A DNA stretch of 64,000 nucleotides. Source: Minisyncoccota bacterium (GTDB taxonomy: Bacteria; Patescibacteriota; Minisyncoccia; Minisyncoccales; Minisyncoccaceae). The notes beneath the pieces are model-generated. The model was not told the DNA's origin. It did not search any database and saw only the letters and a list, made by a program, of their open reading frames with translations. Positions within the stretch are counted from its first letter, which is position 1; every line of letters starts with the position of its first letter. The position numbers were made by a program, and so were the translations under genes. Below, piece by piece: positions 6,563 through 15,268 of this stretch. The stretch lies in NCBI GenBank assembly GCA_028704755.1, contig JAQWEU010000001.1, forward strand, positions 1 to 64,000. The letters are read 5' to 3'.

Positions 6563-8182
6563 TCACATCTTTTCTGGAGCAGAGATACCCATGGTCGCCA
6601 AGACGCTAGCAAGAGCTATTTTCGTAGTAACAAGAAGGGATAATCTTGCATTTCTTAAATGCTCATCATCTACTAAGCAATGGCATTCGTTATAGAACTG
6701 ATGAAAAGCAGAGGCCAGCTCTAAGGAATATTGGGGCAATCTATGTACCTGATAATCAATAGCTGTATCCTCAATGATGTCTTCGAACTTCAGGATCTTC
6801 CTCATGAGGTCGATCTCTTTTCCGTTCGTCAGGATATCTCCTTCGATGTTCCTGATCCTGTCCTCATCCACGCCACTGGAATTAAGGATACTACAGATAC
6901 GTGCGTGTGCGTATTGGATATAAAAAACAGGATTCTTATCTGATTGCTCCTTAGCTAGATCCATGTCGAAATTAAGATGAGTGTTAGCTGACTTCTGCAA
7001 GAAGAAGAATCTTATGACATCAGGGGGCAATTCGTCCAATAGATCGTCCATAGTTACTACCGTACCCAATCTTTTCGATATCTTTACAGGCTTCCCATCC
7101 TTCATGACAGTTACGAACTGGAGAAGTATTATATCCAATCGACTCCCCCCATCACTTTTGAATCCTAGCATCTCGACACCAGCTTTCAATCCCGCAACAT
7201 CGCCAAAATGATCAGCTCCCCAGACATTGATCACCTTATCAAAACCCTTTTCAATAAATTTATACCTGTGATATGCCAAGTCACCAGCTAGATATGTCTT
7301 AGAACCATCAGACCTGACTATGACCCTATCCCTCTCATCACCATATTCACTAGTCTTCAGCCAAACAGCCCCCTCATCCTCATAGGTGAATCCGCCCTTT
7401 TCCAGACACATGACAACATCATCGACTAAACCTTTTTCATGAAGGATGGATTCTGAAAACCATTCATCATAATCGATCCCAAGATTATGTACTGTCTTCT
7501 TGATATAATCGTCAAGGACCAGCTTTGAAGCTTCCCTACCAATCTGATAAACGTCTGTAATATCTTTGAACCTACTATTGAGCTCATCTATATAATCCCC
7601 TGTATACTTCGCATCAGCATCTTTCAGGACTGAATGCCCAAGAGATAGTATCTGCTTACCATAATCATTGACGTAATATGCTTTTTCGACTTGGTATCCA
7701 GCTTTTTTAAGGACATTAGCAAGGACATCTCCGAAAGGTCCACCCCTTCCATTGCCTACGGTCAGAGGACCTGTAGGATTAGCAGAAACGAATTCTACCT
7801 GGATCTTTCTTCCGTTTCCAATATCTAATGACCCAAAATTCCCTCTATCATCCAAGATGGAATGCATTTTCCTGATTATATATTCATGACTTAGATAAAG
7901 ATTGATAAAACCTGGACTGATCGCATCTATCCTAGAAAAAATATCCTTGAAATCCTCGACTCCTTCTAATTTATTCTTGATCTCCTGAGCTATTTCTATC
8001 GGATCAGATTTTTCTATCCTTGCAATCTCCATCGCAATACTCAAGGAGTAATCACCGTTACTATCGTCTTTCGGTTTCAGGACTTGGATGTTCGGGATAG
8101 CAAAATCAGAAAGAATCGACTCTTCTTGGAGCTTAGAGACTGATAATGCTACGATTTCCTTGATTTTCTTTCGTAAATTCAT
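6563..8182 (-). CDS. argS: Arginyl-tRNA synthetase
   Basis: 539 residues, complete class I ArgRS. An N-terminal Add-1-like domain (about 1-100) is followed by the catalytic core with SANPTGPLTVGNGRGG, where the HIGH signature is TVGN and lacks both usual histidines, then AYYVNDYGKQ. The KMSKS-equivalent loop is KISKRLGT, with VTMDDLL after it, and the C-terminal DALR anticodon-binding domain has YAHARICSIL and RLPQYSLELASAFHQFYNEC. The HIGH variation resembles what I recall from other CPR ArgRS, so it is probably a lineage trait and not a defect. It stands alone, divergent from smpB. Confidence 0.95.
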   Translation of the reverse strand: MNLRKKIKEIVALSVSKLQEESILSDFAIPNIQVLKPKDDSNGDYSLSIAMEIARIEKSDPIEIAQEIKNKLEGVEDFKDIFSRIDAISPGFINLYLSHEYIIRKMHSILDDRGNFGSLDIGNGRKIQVEFVSANPTGPLTVGNGRGGPFGDVLANVLKKAGYQVEKAYYVNDYGKQILSLGHSVLKDADAKYTGDYIDELNSRFKDITDVYQIGREASKLVLDDYIKKTVHNLGIDYDEWFSESILHEKGLVDDVVMCLEKGGFTYEDEGAVWLKTSEYGDERDRVIVRSDGSKTYLAGDLAYHRYKFIEKGFDKVINVWGADHFGDVAGLKAGVEMLGFKSDGGSRLDIILLQFVTVMKDGKPVKISKRLGTVVTMDDLLDELPPDVIRFFFLQKSANTHLNFDMDLAKEQSDKNPVFYIQYAHARICSILNSSGVDEDRIRNIEGDILTNGKEIDLMRKILKFEDIIEDTAIDYQVHRLPQYSLELASAFHQFYNECHCLVDDEHLRNARLSLLVTTKIALASVLATMGISAPEKM

Positions 8183-8236
8183 AATACTTGTAATAAATTA
8201 ATTTCTGATACATTTCCATTTTAGCAGAAATTAGGA

Positions 8237-8249
8237 TAAAATAAAATAT
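8237..8249 (+). promoter_or_regulatory. -10 element of smpB (leaderless)
   Basis: TAAAAT at 8237-8242 lies 7 bases before the smpB ATG; only a weak -35 (TTCCAT around 8214) is visible. No Shine-Dalgarno site precedes the start. Confidence 0.35.
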
Positions 8250-8720
8250 ATGAAGATATTAGCAGAAAATCGAAAAGCAAGTTTTGACTATGAATTCCTT
8301 GAAAAAATGGAGGCTGGCTTATCCCTTCTCGGACAGGAGGTGAAATCCCTGAGGATCAGAGGAGCAAGCCTTGCGGGGAGCTATATAACGATCAGGACAA
8401 ATGAAAAAACTGAAAAGGCGGAACTATTCTGGATAGGAGGAGTAATCGCCCCATATCAAGTCACTAATCTTCATAATATAGCATATGATCCTAAAAGAGA
8501 TAGGAAACTTCTTTTAAAAAGAGAGGAAATCGCTTATTTAACAGGGAAAATCAAAGAAAGGGGCTTGACTTTAGTGCCAATAATGGTTTATACTAGGAAA
8601 CACAAAATCAAGATGGAATTGGCATTGGCAAGAGGTAAAAAAACTCATGACAAAAGAGAATCCATCAAGAAAAAGGATGTTGAGAGAAGAATGAGAGAAG
8701 AATTAAAAGCAAGGGGGTGA
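8250..8720 (+). CDS. smpB: SsrA-binding protein SmpB
   Basis: 156 residues. Binds the tRNA-like domain of tmRNA and brings it to stalled ribosomes for trans-translation. Family hallmarks seen: ENRKASFDYEFLEKMEAGL at the N-terminus, LGQEVKSLR, the DPKRDRKLLL stretch, and a basic C-terminal tail (GKKTHDKRESIKKKD) that mimics the codon-anticodon helix. The gene has no Shine-Dalgarno site and seems leaderless. Its last codons and TGA stop form part of the acceptor stem of the tmRNA gene immediately downstream. Confidence 0.97.
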   Translation: MKILAENRKASFDYEFLEKMEAGLSLLGQEVKSLRIRGASLAGSYITIRTNEKTEKAELFWIGGVIAPYQVTNLHNIAYDPKRDRKLLLKREEIAYLTGKIKERGLTLVPIMVYTRKHKIKMELALARGKKTHDKRESIKKKDVERRMREELKARG

Positions 8721-9067
8721 TTCGCTTCGACAGAAATTTGAAAATAATAATGCAAGCCGAGTATTCTCAAATCTCGCAAAACTTTGAGAAAAAACAATAA
8801 GTGCAAACTTATTCGAAAAAGAACCTGCATTAGCATACGCTTAATGCTGTCTCCTCTACGAACTCCCGCCTAGTAGAAAGGGGCATAATATTTGTGGGAT
8901 AGGTCATTCTCTTTGATTTAAGGATAACGATCGAAAATATATTAGATCCAGGTTATTCTAAATTTTGTTTGATTTTGCAAAATAGCCTGTAATCAAAATC
9001 AAAATAAGCTTGTAGATTTATTATTTAATACAATTTTTGGACGCGAGTTCATTACTCGCCACCTCCA
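8713..9067 (+). ncRNA. ssrA: Transfer-messenger RNA (tmRNA), tag ANLFEKEPALAYA
   Basis: The 5' end GGGGGTGATTCGCTTCGACAG and 3' end CACCTCC pair into a 7-bp acceptor stem with a G3-U70 wobble, the alanine identity element. The T arm is GCGAG-TTCATTA-CTCGC (9043-9059). CCA is not encoded. The resume codon GCA at 8803 opens a reading frame for ANLFEKEPALAYA that ends with TAA at 8842-8844; the ALA-type C-terminus is a typical proteolysis signal. The RNA 5' end (8713) lies inside smpB, overlapping its last codons and stop (8718-8720), so smpB mRNA and tmRNA must be processed from, or transcribed through, the same bases. Confidence 0.95.
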
Positions 9068-9091
9068 CATAAATATTACTTTTAAAATAAT

Positions 9092-9613
9092 TTGAATAAG
9101 AAACCATTATACAACAATCAAATAGCAGCCAAGGAAGTGCGCTTAGTCACTGAAGACGGAGAACAATTAGGAGTAATCTCAAAAGACGAAGCCCTTGCAA
9201 TGGCGAAAGAAAAGAATCTTGATCTTATTCAGGTGACTGAAAAAGTAGTTCCCCCCGTATGCAAGATAGGAGATTATGGAAAGTTCATCTATTCCCAACA
9301 GAAGAAGGAAAGGAAGATGGGCGGAGAAAAGAAACATTCTGGAGAATTGAAAATGATCAGACTGACTTATAACATTTCAGATAATGATATTGAGACAAGG
9401 GTTGCTGTCGCCGAAAAGTTCCTATTAAAAGGAGGAAAGATAAAGATTGACCTTATTTTAAGAGGAAGACAGAATGCGAGTGCGCTTTCAGACTTCGGAA
9501 AGCAGAAGATTAACAAACTTATTGATTCGCTCGGAAAGAAATTAGAGATAAAAATAGAAAAACCTCTAAGCAAGGAACCGAAAGGATTATCGATGATTAT
9601 TTCAAAAAAATAA
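9092..9613 (+). CDS. infC: Translation initiation factor IF-3
   Basis: 173 residues. Binds the 30S subunit, checks the start codon and prevents premature subunit joining. N-terminal domain: LYNNQIAAKEVRLV and the GEQLGVISKDEALAMA helix; linker KFIYSQQKKERK; C-terminal domain: LKMIRLTYNISDNDIETR through KGGKIKIDLILRGRQ to EKPLSKEPKGLSMIISKK. The start is TTG (9092), a rare codon as is usual for infC, where non-ATG starts allow autoregulation (AUU in E. coli). First gene of infC-rpmI-rplT, 25 bases after the tmRNA 3' end. Confidence 0.96.
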   Translation: MNKKPLYNNQIAAKEVRLVTEDGEQLGVISKDEALAMAKEKNLDLIQVTEKVVPPVCKIGDYGKFIYSQQKKERKMGGEKKHSGELKMIRLTYNISDNDIETRVAVAEKFLLKGGKIKIDLILRGRQNASALSDFGKQKINKLIDSLGKKLEIKIEKPLSKEPKGLSMIISKK

Positions 9614-9614
9614 T

Positions 9615-9821
9615 ATGAAAACAAAAGTTATAAAACCAAAAACAAGAAAATCTATAACCAAAAGATTCAAAGTGACGAAGAATGGAAAAGTTTTGAGAAG
9701 AGCAGTCGGACAAGACCATCTTTTAGCAAAACAGACTGGACACAAGAGAAGGAGATTGAAGAAGTTAGTCGAGATGTCTGTGCCAGAAGCAAAAAAGATT
9801 AAAAAATTATTAGCTAAATAA
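9615..9821 (+). CDS. rpmI: 50S ribosomal protein L35
   Basis: 68 residues, very basic; KPKTRKSITKRFKVT and the HLLAKQTGHKRRRLKKL core identify L35. It starts one base after the infC stop, in the conserved infC-rpmI-rplT order. Confidence 0.96.
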   Translation: MKTKVIKPKTRKSITKRFKVTKNGKVLRRAVGQDHLLAKQTGHKRRRLKKLVEMSVPEAKKIKKLLAK

Positions 9822-9841
9822 GGATATAAGATTACAAAAAA

Positions 9842-10189
9842 ATGGTAAGAGTCAAAAGAGGGGTTGCTGCCCATAAAAGAAGAAAAAATATCATCAGCCA
9901 AGCAAAAGGATTCAGATGGAGTAGAAAATCAAAGTATATCGCAGCTAAGCAAGCTCTGATGAAAGCTTGGGCATATGCATACAGGGATAGAAAAGTTAAA
10001 AAAAGAGAGAAAAGATCTCTTTGGCAGATCAGGATATCTTCTGTTTGCAAACAAAATGAGATATCATACAGCAAATTCATCGCTGGTATAAAGAAAAAGA
10101 ATATCGGACTAGATAGGAAGATATTAGCAGATCTTGCTACTAACAATCCAAGCATGTTCAAGATTGTCTTAGAGAAAGTCAAGGCCTAA
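9842..10189 (+). CDS. rplT: 50S ribosomal protein L20
   Basis: 115 residues; begins MVRVKRGVAAHKRRK, then AKGFRWSRKSKYIAAKQALMKAWAYAYRDRK, the long RNA-binding helix, and a globular C-terminal domain ending in MFKIVLEKVKA. Early 50S assembly protein, and translational repressor of its own operon in other bacteria. AGGATA precedes the ATG. The operon ends at the terminator at 10192-10218. Confidence 0.97.
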   Translation: MVRVKRGVAAHKRRKNIISQAKGFRWSRKSKYIAAKQALMKAWAYAYRDRKVKKREKRSLWQIRISSVCKQNEISYSKFIAGIKKKNIGLDRKILADLATNNPSMFKIVLEKVKA

Positions 10190-10191
10190 AT

Positions 10192-10218
10192 AAAAACCAC
10201 CATTCGGTGGTTTTTTAT
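10192..10218. terminator. Bidirectional terminator between rplT and the PP-loop gene
   Basis: AACCACC-ATTC-GGTGGTTTTTTATTTT on the plus strand; the minus strand reads the same stem followed by TTTTTATTT, so it can serve both convergent genes. Confidence 0.85.
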
Positions 10219-10219
10219 T

Positions 10220-11134
10220 TTATCTTATCTCTACTGTAAATTCTTCTGGAACTTTCTTCGAGTACTGTAAGATCAATCCTATTCCCCTGTCGATCAATAC
10301 ATCCTCTTCGACATCCCTAAATGGCCTCATGATAACAGTAGGTCCTGAGAAATCCTCAGGAATAAGGATCATGTCACCTTCTTTCTTACTATTCTCCAGC
10401 CACTCTGATTCTAGCTGATTCCTTCCGATAACCATCAAGCAATCATCACTCAATTGAACCCTTCCAAACCTCATAAGGACACAATCACTACCATCTGCTT
10501 CAGGTTTGAATTCAAATAGTTCAGCTAAGTTATTGCCATAATCTTTTTCTGTCAGAATACATCCACCAGCAGGAGTCGGGTAATCCTTGACACCAAGTTC
10601 TTCTGCCAGCTTGATCTGATCCTTCCTACCCCTCCCAGATATGGAATAAAAGCCATCCCTATTTATCAAACCCTTCTTTTCAGCTTCTGTCTCTGGTAAT
10701 AGCTTCAAGGATAACGGTCTCACTATCTTATCCACCAGATCCAGCTCTTTCTCAATGAGCATCAATGAATTGGCATTTTGCGACATAGGTCTCTGCCCTA
10801 AGACCTCTCCTGTGGCTAAAAAGTCATAGCCTTCGGCTTCCATTATCTTCTTTGCTTCCCTCAACATCATGAGATGACAATCTATACAAGGATTATGAGC
10901 GCTTCCATATCCGAACTTCGGACTCTTGGTCATTTCAAGATGGATATCCCCTATTTCAACTACCCTCAACGGAACATTGAGATTGTCACAAGCTTTTTGT
11001 GCCGCCTTGCAATTGAAAAAATATGAGTTGAAGCATATCGGCTGGACACTGACGCCATTATTCTGTAACACCTTTAAAGATAACATGGAATCCAACCCTC
11101 CTGAAATTAACAACAAACATTTTACTTTCTTCAT
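10220..11134 (-). CDS. PP-loop ATPase, ThiI/MnmA-like tRNA thiolation family
   Basis: 304 residues. The adenylating PP-loop SGGLDSM is at residues 11-17, followed by NPCIDCH (CxxC, about residue 85), FLATGEVLGQRPMSQN and a C-terminal domain with PTPAGGCILT. This matches the group of short proteins annotated as ThiI- or MnmA-like tRNA thiolation enzymes that lack the THUMP and rhodanese domains of E. coli ThiI. Likely role: ATP-dependent sulfur insertion in tRNA; position modified unknown. It follows polX with a one-base gap, so the two are probably cotranscribed. Confidence 0.75.
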   Translation of the reverse strand: MKKVKCLLLISGGLDSMLSLKVLQNNGVSVQPICFNSYFFNCKAAQKACDNLNVPLRVVEIGDIHLEMTKSPKFGYGSAHNPCIDCHLMMLREAKKIMEAEGYDFLATGEVLGQRPMSQNANSLMLIEKELDLVDKIVRPLSLKLLPETEAEKKGLINRDGFYSISGRGRKDQIKLAEELGVKDYPTPAGGCILTEKDYGNNLAELFEFKPEADGSDCVLMRFGRVQLSDDCLMVIGRNQLESEWLENSKKEGDMILIPEDFSGPTVIMRPFRDVEEDVLIDRGIGLILQYSKKVPEEFTVEIR

Positions 11135-11135
11135 A

Positions 11136-12884
11136 TTATATGATCTTTAATTTCCAATAATTTTTTAATCCAACCAGGTCCATACTATTAATAATATTCT
11201 TTTTCTCAGCACAGCCCCTTCTAGCCTGAAAGACTCCATAATCAATATCATCAAATTCATTCCTTGCATGGGAATCGCTTCCGATAGTCATCATGATTCC
11301 TAAATCCTTAACAGCCCTAACGTACTGACTGCTTAAGTCAGCACGATAAGAATTTATTTCCAAGGCAATGTTCCTTTCCTTTGCCTTGATAAAAATCTTC
11401 TCCAGGTCGACTTCAAAGCTATCTCTTTTCCCAAGTATCTTCCCTGTCGGATGGTTCAGTATCTTCACGTAAGGATTGTCCATGGCTTTCAGTATCCTAT
11501 CAGTCATCTCCTCCTTAGTCGTCTTGAATCCAGAATGAATACTTATGGAGACATAGTCAAGAGTCTTCAGGACTTCATCGGTTATGTCTAGAGAGCCGTC
11601 TTTCAGGATATCTACTTCCGAACCTTTCAGTAGCCTGAACTGAATATTACTATCTTTAAATCTTTTGTTAACCCTGTCGATCTCCTTACCTTGCTTCAAG
11701 AGATCGCCCTCGTCTAACCCATTCTCTATTTTTAGGACCTTAGTGTGGTCAGAGATGCCGAGATATTCATACCCCATACTGATTGCCGCCTCTGCCATCT
11801 CTTCCAAGGTCAATTCTCCTCCATCCCATCCACTATGGCAATGAAAATCACCTTTTATATCTTCCTTTTTTATCAATTCGGGGAGATTCTTATCCTGACT
11901 CAGTTCTATTTCTCCCTGGTTTTCTCTCAGTTCTGGATCAACCCATTCCAAGCCGAGTTTCTCATATATCCCCTCCTCGTCCTCTCCTCTTATCCTCGCA
12001 TCGTTCTTAAAGAGCCCATACTCATTAAGCTTGAATCCTTTCTTGATCGCTATCTTCCGCAAGATAATATTATGTTCTTTCGATCCAGTAAAATATTGAG
12101 AAGCAGCTCCGAATGAACTCAATCTCACGACTCTTAGATCCATATCAAGACCTTGGACGGTCTTAATAGATGATCTGGTATCTCCTTTGCTTACGACCTT
12201 AACGACTTCTTCCATGGAAACGAAAGTATTCATTATCGTTTCGATCGTATACCTATCAACATCATTACTGACTCCGATCAAGAAATCAACATCTCCAATA
12301 GTTTCTTTCCTCCTCCTCGTTGATCCAGTAACTAAGACTTTGACTACACCTTTAATACCCTTCAACCTATTCTCTATCTTATTAATGACTGGCAATATTT
12401 CTCTTAATAAGAATCTTCCTTTTGATTGCTTCAGAAATTCTATCGCCTCTTCGATATTCTTTTCAGTCTTTTCTCCGAACCTGAACATCGGAGCTATCTT
12501 ATGGCTCTTTATCGCCTCTTCCAAGCTCTTTATATCCCTTATCCCGAGCTCGTCATACAGTCTCTTGATCTTCCTAATCCCTAATCCTTCTACCTTAGTC
12601 AGACTCTCGAAATCAATAGGCGACTGTTTTTTCAGCTCATCATAATAGGCAATATTTCCTGTCTTGATATACTCTTCGATCTTTTCAGCAATACTATTCC
12701 CTACACTTGGAATATCTTCTAATCCTTTCAGCCCCTTTTCCTCATATATCTTATTGATACTTTCTTCCAGATTATCAATGACAATAGCTGCCTGTTGGTA
12801 GGCCTTAGGCTTGAACGGGACATCCTGCAACTCCAGGTAATCACCTATTTCAAATAATATCTTAGCTATGTCCTGATTAAGCAT
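11136..12884 (-). CDS. polX: DNA polymerase/3'-5' exonuclease PolX
   Basis: 582 residues, family X polymerase with a C-terminal PHP nuclease, as in Bacillus PolX. N-terminal helix-hairpin-helix region with ALQDVPF-like LELQDVPFKPKAYQQ and GLEDIPSVGNSIAEK; nucleotidyltransferase signature GSTRRRKETIGDVDFLIG (about 187-204) with the metal-binding DVD; PHP domain starting KGDFHCHSGWDGG (about 344) with ISDHT, KGSEVDI and a final GSDSHARNEFDD. Acts in gap-filling repair. Head of a minus-strand run with the ThiI-like gene. Confidence 0.93.
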   Translation of the reverse strand: MLNQDIAKILFEIGDYLELQDVPFKPKAYQQAAIVIDNLEESINKIYEEKGLKGLEDIPSVGNSIAEKIEEYIKTGNIAYYDELKKQSPIDFESLTKVEGLGIRKIKRLYDELGIRDIKSLEEAIKSHKIAPMFRFGEKTEKNIEEAIEFLKQSKGRFLLREILPVINKIENRLKGIKGVVKVLVTGSTRRRKETIGDVDFLIGVSNDVDRYTIETIMNTFVSMEEVVKVVSKGDTRSSIKTVQGLDMDLRVVRLSSFGAASQYFTGSKEHNIILRKIAIKKGFKLNEYGLFKNDARIRGEDEEGIYEKLGLEWVDPELRENQGEIELSQDKNLPELIKKEDIKGDFHCHSGWDGGELTLEEMAEAAISMGYEYLGISDHTKVLKIENGLDEGDLLKQGKEIDRVNKRFKDSNIQFRLLKGSEVDILKDGSLDITDEVLKTLDYVSISIHSGFKTTKEEMTDRILKAMDNPYVKILNHPTGKILGKRDSFEVDLEKIFIKAKERNIALEINSYRADLSSQYVRAVKDLGIMMTIGSDSHARNEFDDIDYGVFQARRGCAEKKNIINSMDLVGLKNYWKLKII

Positions 12885-12887
12885 AAA

Positions 12888-13517
12888 TTACTTTGAAAAT
12901 AATCCCTTTATAATATTGACTATCTTAATGCCCTTATCCTTGCCTATCTCATCCTTTAATTCCAATAAGGCAAGCACACTCATGACTCCAAGAAAGGAAC
13001 CGATGAAGAATGTGGTCTGGAATCCAAGGTAAAAGACCAATAAACCGCTTATCAAGCCGAAAAACCCTTGCCCAAAGCCTAATAATGCCTCATCTAAGCA
13101 CCATTCACTGCTTTCCATCCCTTTATCTATGTTCCTTGTGAATAAAGCCCTCCAGCCAGCTATAGCCATTGCCATTGATACTCCGTAAAAAAATTGGAGG
13201 ATATATATCTGCCAAGGATAAGTCGAAAGGGCATATCCTGCAGGGATCAATGCAGCCGTAAGGAATCCGAAAATCAGAAAGACATAATCATCCTTATCTC
13301 CTTTGTTATTATCCAAGAATAATCCGATGGGATACTGCAGCAATGATTTGACCGTCCAATATATTCCGAAAGCGATACCAGCGACTACCGCGCTACCGCC
13401 AATTATGTTCTTATCGATAAAGATAGCGAAGACAGGAGATACTAATCCACATCCGCTCCAAAAAGCTAAATCGGCCAGTATAAGATATTTAAGTATTTTT
13501 TTAAGTTTGATCGTCAT
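12888..13517 (-). CDS. MFS-like membrane protein, half size
   Basis: 209 residues with about six hydrophobic segments; features of the N-terminal half of a major facilitator: SPVFAIFI, LLQYPIGLFLDNNKGDKDD (motif A-like loop between helices 2 and 3). The usual 12-helix protein is about 400 residues, so this is half a transporter and may act as a dimer or be a degenerate remnant; the frame is intact. Its start overlaps the end of the upstream flippase-like gene by 17 bases. Confidence 0.6.
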   Translation of the reverse strand: MTIKLKKILKYLILADLAFWSGCGLVSPVFAIFIDKNIIGGSAVVAGIAFGIYWTVKSLLQYPIGLFLDNNKGDKDDYVFLIFGFLTAALIPAGYALSTYPWQIYILQFFYGVSMAMAIAGWRALFTRNIDKGMESSEWCLDEALLGFGQGFFGLISGLLVFYLGFQTTFFIGSFLGVMSVLALLELKDEIGKDKGIKIVNIIKGLFSK

Positions 13518-14547
13518 TTTTTAATTTATTATAATCTTCTGTTATTTCAAAAATATTCAGCTTATTCCCGATAAAACTGAATCCTGCCTTAAAGATATAG
13601 AACACTCCCAGTAAACATATGGTCACTTCTGTAAACCTTATCATAATCGACGAAGAAACTGCAGAAGAATGACTCAAGCCTATACTGCTGAAAACGACTA
13701 TTTGGGAAAGTTCATATGCTCCTAGTCCGGCAGGGATAGGTATCAAGGATGAGAGTTGGGAAAATCCTATAATCGGAAAAGTATGAAAAAATGGTATTGT
13801 TATCCCCGTAATGAACATGATGACAAGAGCGATCCTCAGCTGCATGAGAAATATCTTCAGCGCTGATAGGAAAATACTCTTGTACAATGACCAATTCCTA
13901 TAATCGAAATAATTATAAATATCTTTTTCTATCTCAAGCAATAAATGGTCATCGTCAATCTTCTTCCTGAGAAGTTTCTTAGCAATGTAAGCAATAATAC
14001 TATTCCTTCTTACGATATTCAAATAAAAGATAAATAGCAATGAGATCATTACGAATGATAAGAAGCTGCAAATGGCGACTATCTGACTTGGAAAATAGTT
14101 CAATCCGATGGAAAAAGTAATCATTCCCAGCAATATGATCGATAGATTGAATGTCCAGTCCATCACCCTTTCGATCAGAATGAAAGAAATAGATTTCTCC
14201 AATCCTATGCCCTCTCTCCTCAATCCATATACCTTGAACAGCTCTCCTGATAATATGGCTATCGGAAAAAGATATGCTATAGAGTAACTTCCTAAATATG
14301 TCTTAAAAATATTGTAAAAAGATTTCTTCTCTCCATAAGAAGAAGCGATCTCATTCAGTCTTAATGCTCCGGCTAAGACGATTGCTACGGTAATCAACAA
14401 AATAACAGCTAAGTAATACAGGTTGAACTGATTGAAAACATCATTAAAGATATTCCAACCCACGTAATGACCAAAACAAAAATAAATGATCAATCCTATG
14501 ATAAAGGATAAGAAAACCATTATCGTTATTTTTCCATATCTCTCCAT
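13501..14547 (-). CDS. Flippase-like membrane protein (LPG synthase TM domain family)
   Basis: 348 residues with about eight membrane segments, of the UPF0104/lysylphosphatidylglycerol synthase TM (AglD-like) family. Typical pieces are LRLNEIASSYGEKKSFYNIFKTYLGS near helix 3, GELFKVYGLRREG, FILIERVMDW and FSQLSSLIPIPAGLGAYE near the end. Family members modify or move lipid-linked sugars or lipids in the cell envelope; the substrate here is unknown. Confidence 0.75.
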   Translation of the reverse strand: MERYGKITIMVFLSFIIGLIIYFCFGHYVGWNIFNDVFNQFNLYYLAVILLITVAIVLAGALRLNEIASSYGEKKSFYNIFKTYLGSYSIAYLFPIAILSGELFKVYGLRREGIGLEKSISFILIERVMDWTFNLSIILLGMITFSIGLNYFPSQIVAICSFLSFVMISLLFIFYLNIVRRNSIIAYIAKKLLRKKIDDDHLLLEIEKDIYNYFDYRNWSLYKSIFLSALKIFLMQLRIALVIMFITGITIPFFHTFPIIGFSQLSSLIPIPAGLGAYELSQIVVFSSIGLSHSSAVSSSIMIRFTEVTICLLGVFYIFKAGFSFIGNKLNIFEITEDYNKLKNDDQT

Positions 14548-14590
14548 GCCTTAATTTTAATACAGAAAAGAAGATTTGTCATTATTATAA

Positions 14591-14619
14591 GCATAAAAGG
14601 AGTTCGACTCCTTTTATGC
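14591..14619 (-). terminator. Terminator of greA
   Basis: GCATAAAAGGAGT/ACTCCTTTTATGC with a three-base loop on the minus strand; it overlaps the greA stop codon. The U-tract is part of the stem. Confidence 0.65.
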
Positions 14620-15075
14620 ATCTTCGTAATTTATCTCCAGTATCTTATAAGTAGAATTTGATGGTCCTACAGAAATTATATCGCCGACAGTCTTCCCGAG
14701 GAAAGCTTTCCCCGCTGGAGACTCATCACTTATCTTTCCCTCAAAAGGGTTAGCCTCAAGAGTACCTACGATCCTGTAATCTGCCTTATGGTTATCGTTT
14801 TTCAAAACAACATGTGCCCCAAGACATATCTTATCCCTATCAGCAGCAGATGGCTTACCGATAAGCTTATAATTATTCAATATCATCTCCACCTCTTCCA
14901 ATCTCTGATTAATACTCTCGACCTCCTCCTCATAAGATGTAAATTCTGGATTAAGATCTCCGCCTTCTAAAAGCGCTGGACTCTGGCCAGATAGTTCAGT
15001 CTTGATGATATTCTTTAACTCTTCGTATTCTGCCTTCAATTCTTTTAATTTTCCTTTTGTTATGTAGTATTCCAT
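14614..15075 (-). CDS. greA: Transcription elongation factor GreA
   Basis: 153 residues. Rescues backtracked RNA polymerase by stimulating transcript cleavage. N-terminal coiled coil with the acidic tip (GGDLNPEFTSYEEE, where E. coli has GDLxENAEY), then C-terminal FKBP-like domain with YRIVGTLEANPFEGKISDESPAGKAFLGKTVGD. It is preceded by a long structured leader with an intrinsic terminator (see 15092-15268), so transcription of greA itself is probably controlled by elongation or termination. Confidence 0.93.
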   Translation of the reverse strand: MEYYITKGKLKELKAEYEELKNIIKTELSGQSPALLEGGDLNPEFTSYEEEVESINQRLEEVEMILNNYKLIGKPSAADRDKICLGAHVVLKNDNHKADYRIVGTLEANPFEGKISDESPAGKAFLGKTVGDIISVGPSNSTYKILEINYEDA

Positions 15076-15091
15076 ATATTTGTACTTAACT

Positions 15092-15268
15092 AAAAAACCT
15101 CCCTCTTTATATTAAGGGAGGCTTTGCTTATTATCCTTCTATGCTAAATGCCTCCCCACTTCCCATCTTGTGGCGACTTTTGAAATGTAAAACAAGCCGC
15201 TCATGCTCTGAGTGGTCAAAGATTTAATCAATATATTCTTTGTAGGTAAATATTGCATATTAGTTTAC
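15092..15268 (-). ncRNA. Structured greA leader / small RNA with terminator-antiterminator pair
   Basis: A minus-strand promoter (TTGACA-N16-TATAAT, 15302-15275) would start an RNA of about 177 bases ending at a canonical terminator, CCTCCCTT/AAGAGGGAGG followed by six U (15097-15092), only 17 bases before greA. An upstream GGGGAGGC (15157-15150) is fully complementary to the GCCTCCC arm (15122-15116), so an antiterminator competes with the terminator. In turn CCAC (about 15173-15170) can pair with GTGG next to GGGGAGGC. Other stems: CTCA/TGAG and GGCTT/AAGTC. No long ORF. It may yield a small RNA and a regulated greA mRNA. Confidence 0.65.

Noticed and set aside
9367-10182. Minus-strand ORFs opposite infC, rpmI and rplT
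   Set aside because: Hydrophobic translations typical of the reverse of lysine-rich ribosomal genes; no start signals.
12888-13517. A frameshifted full-length MFS transporter
   Set aside because: The flanking sequences on both sides are intact genes of other families, so no missing second half is present here.
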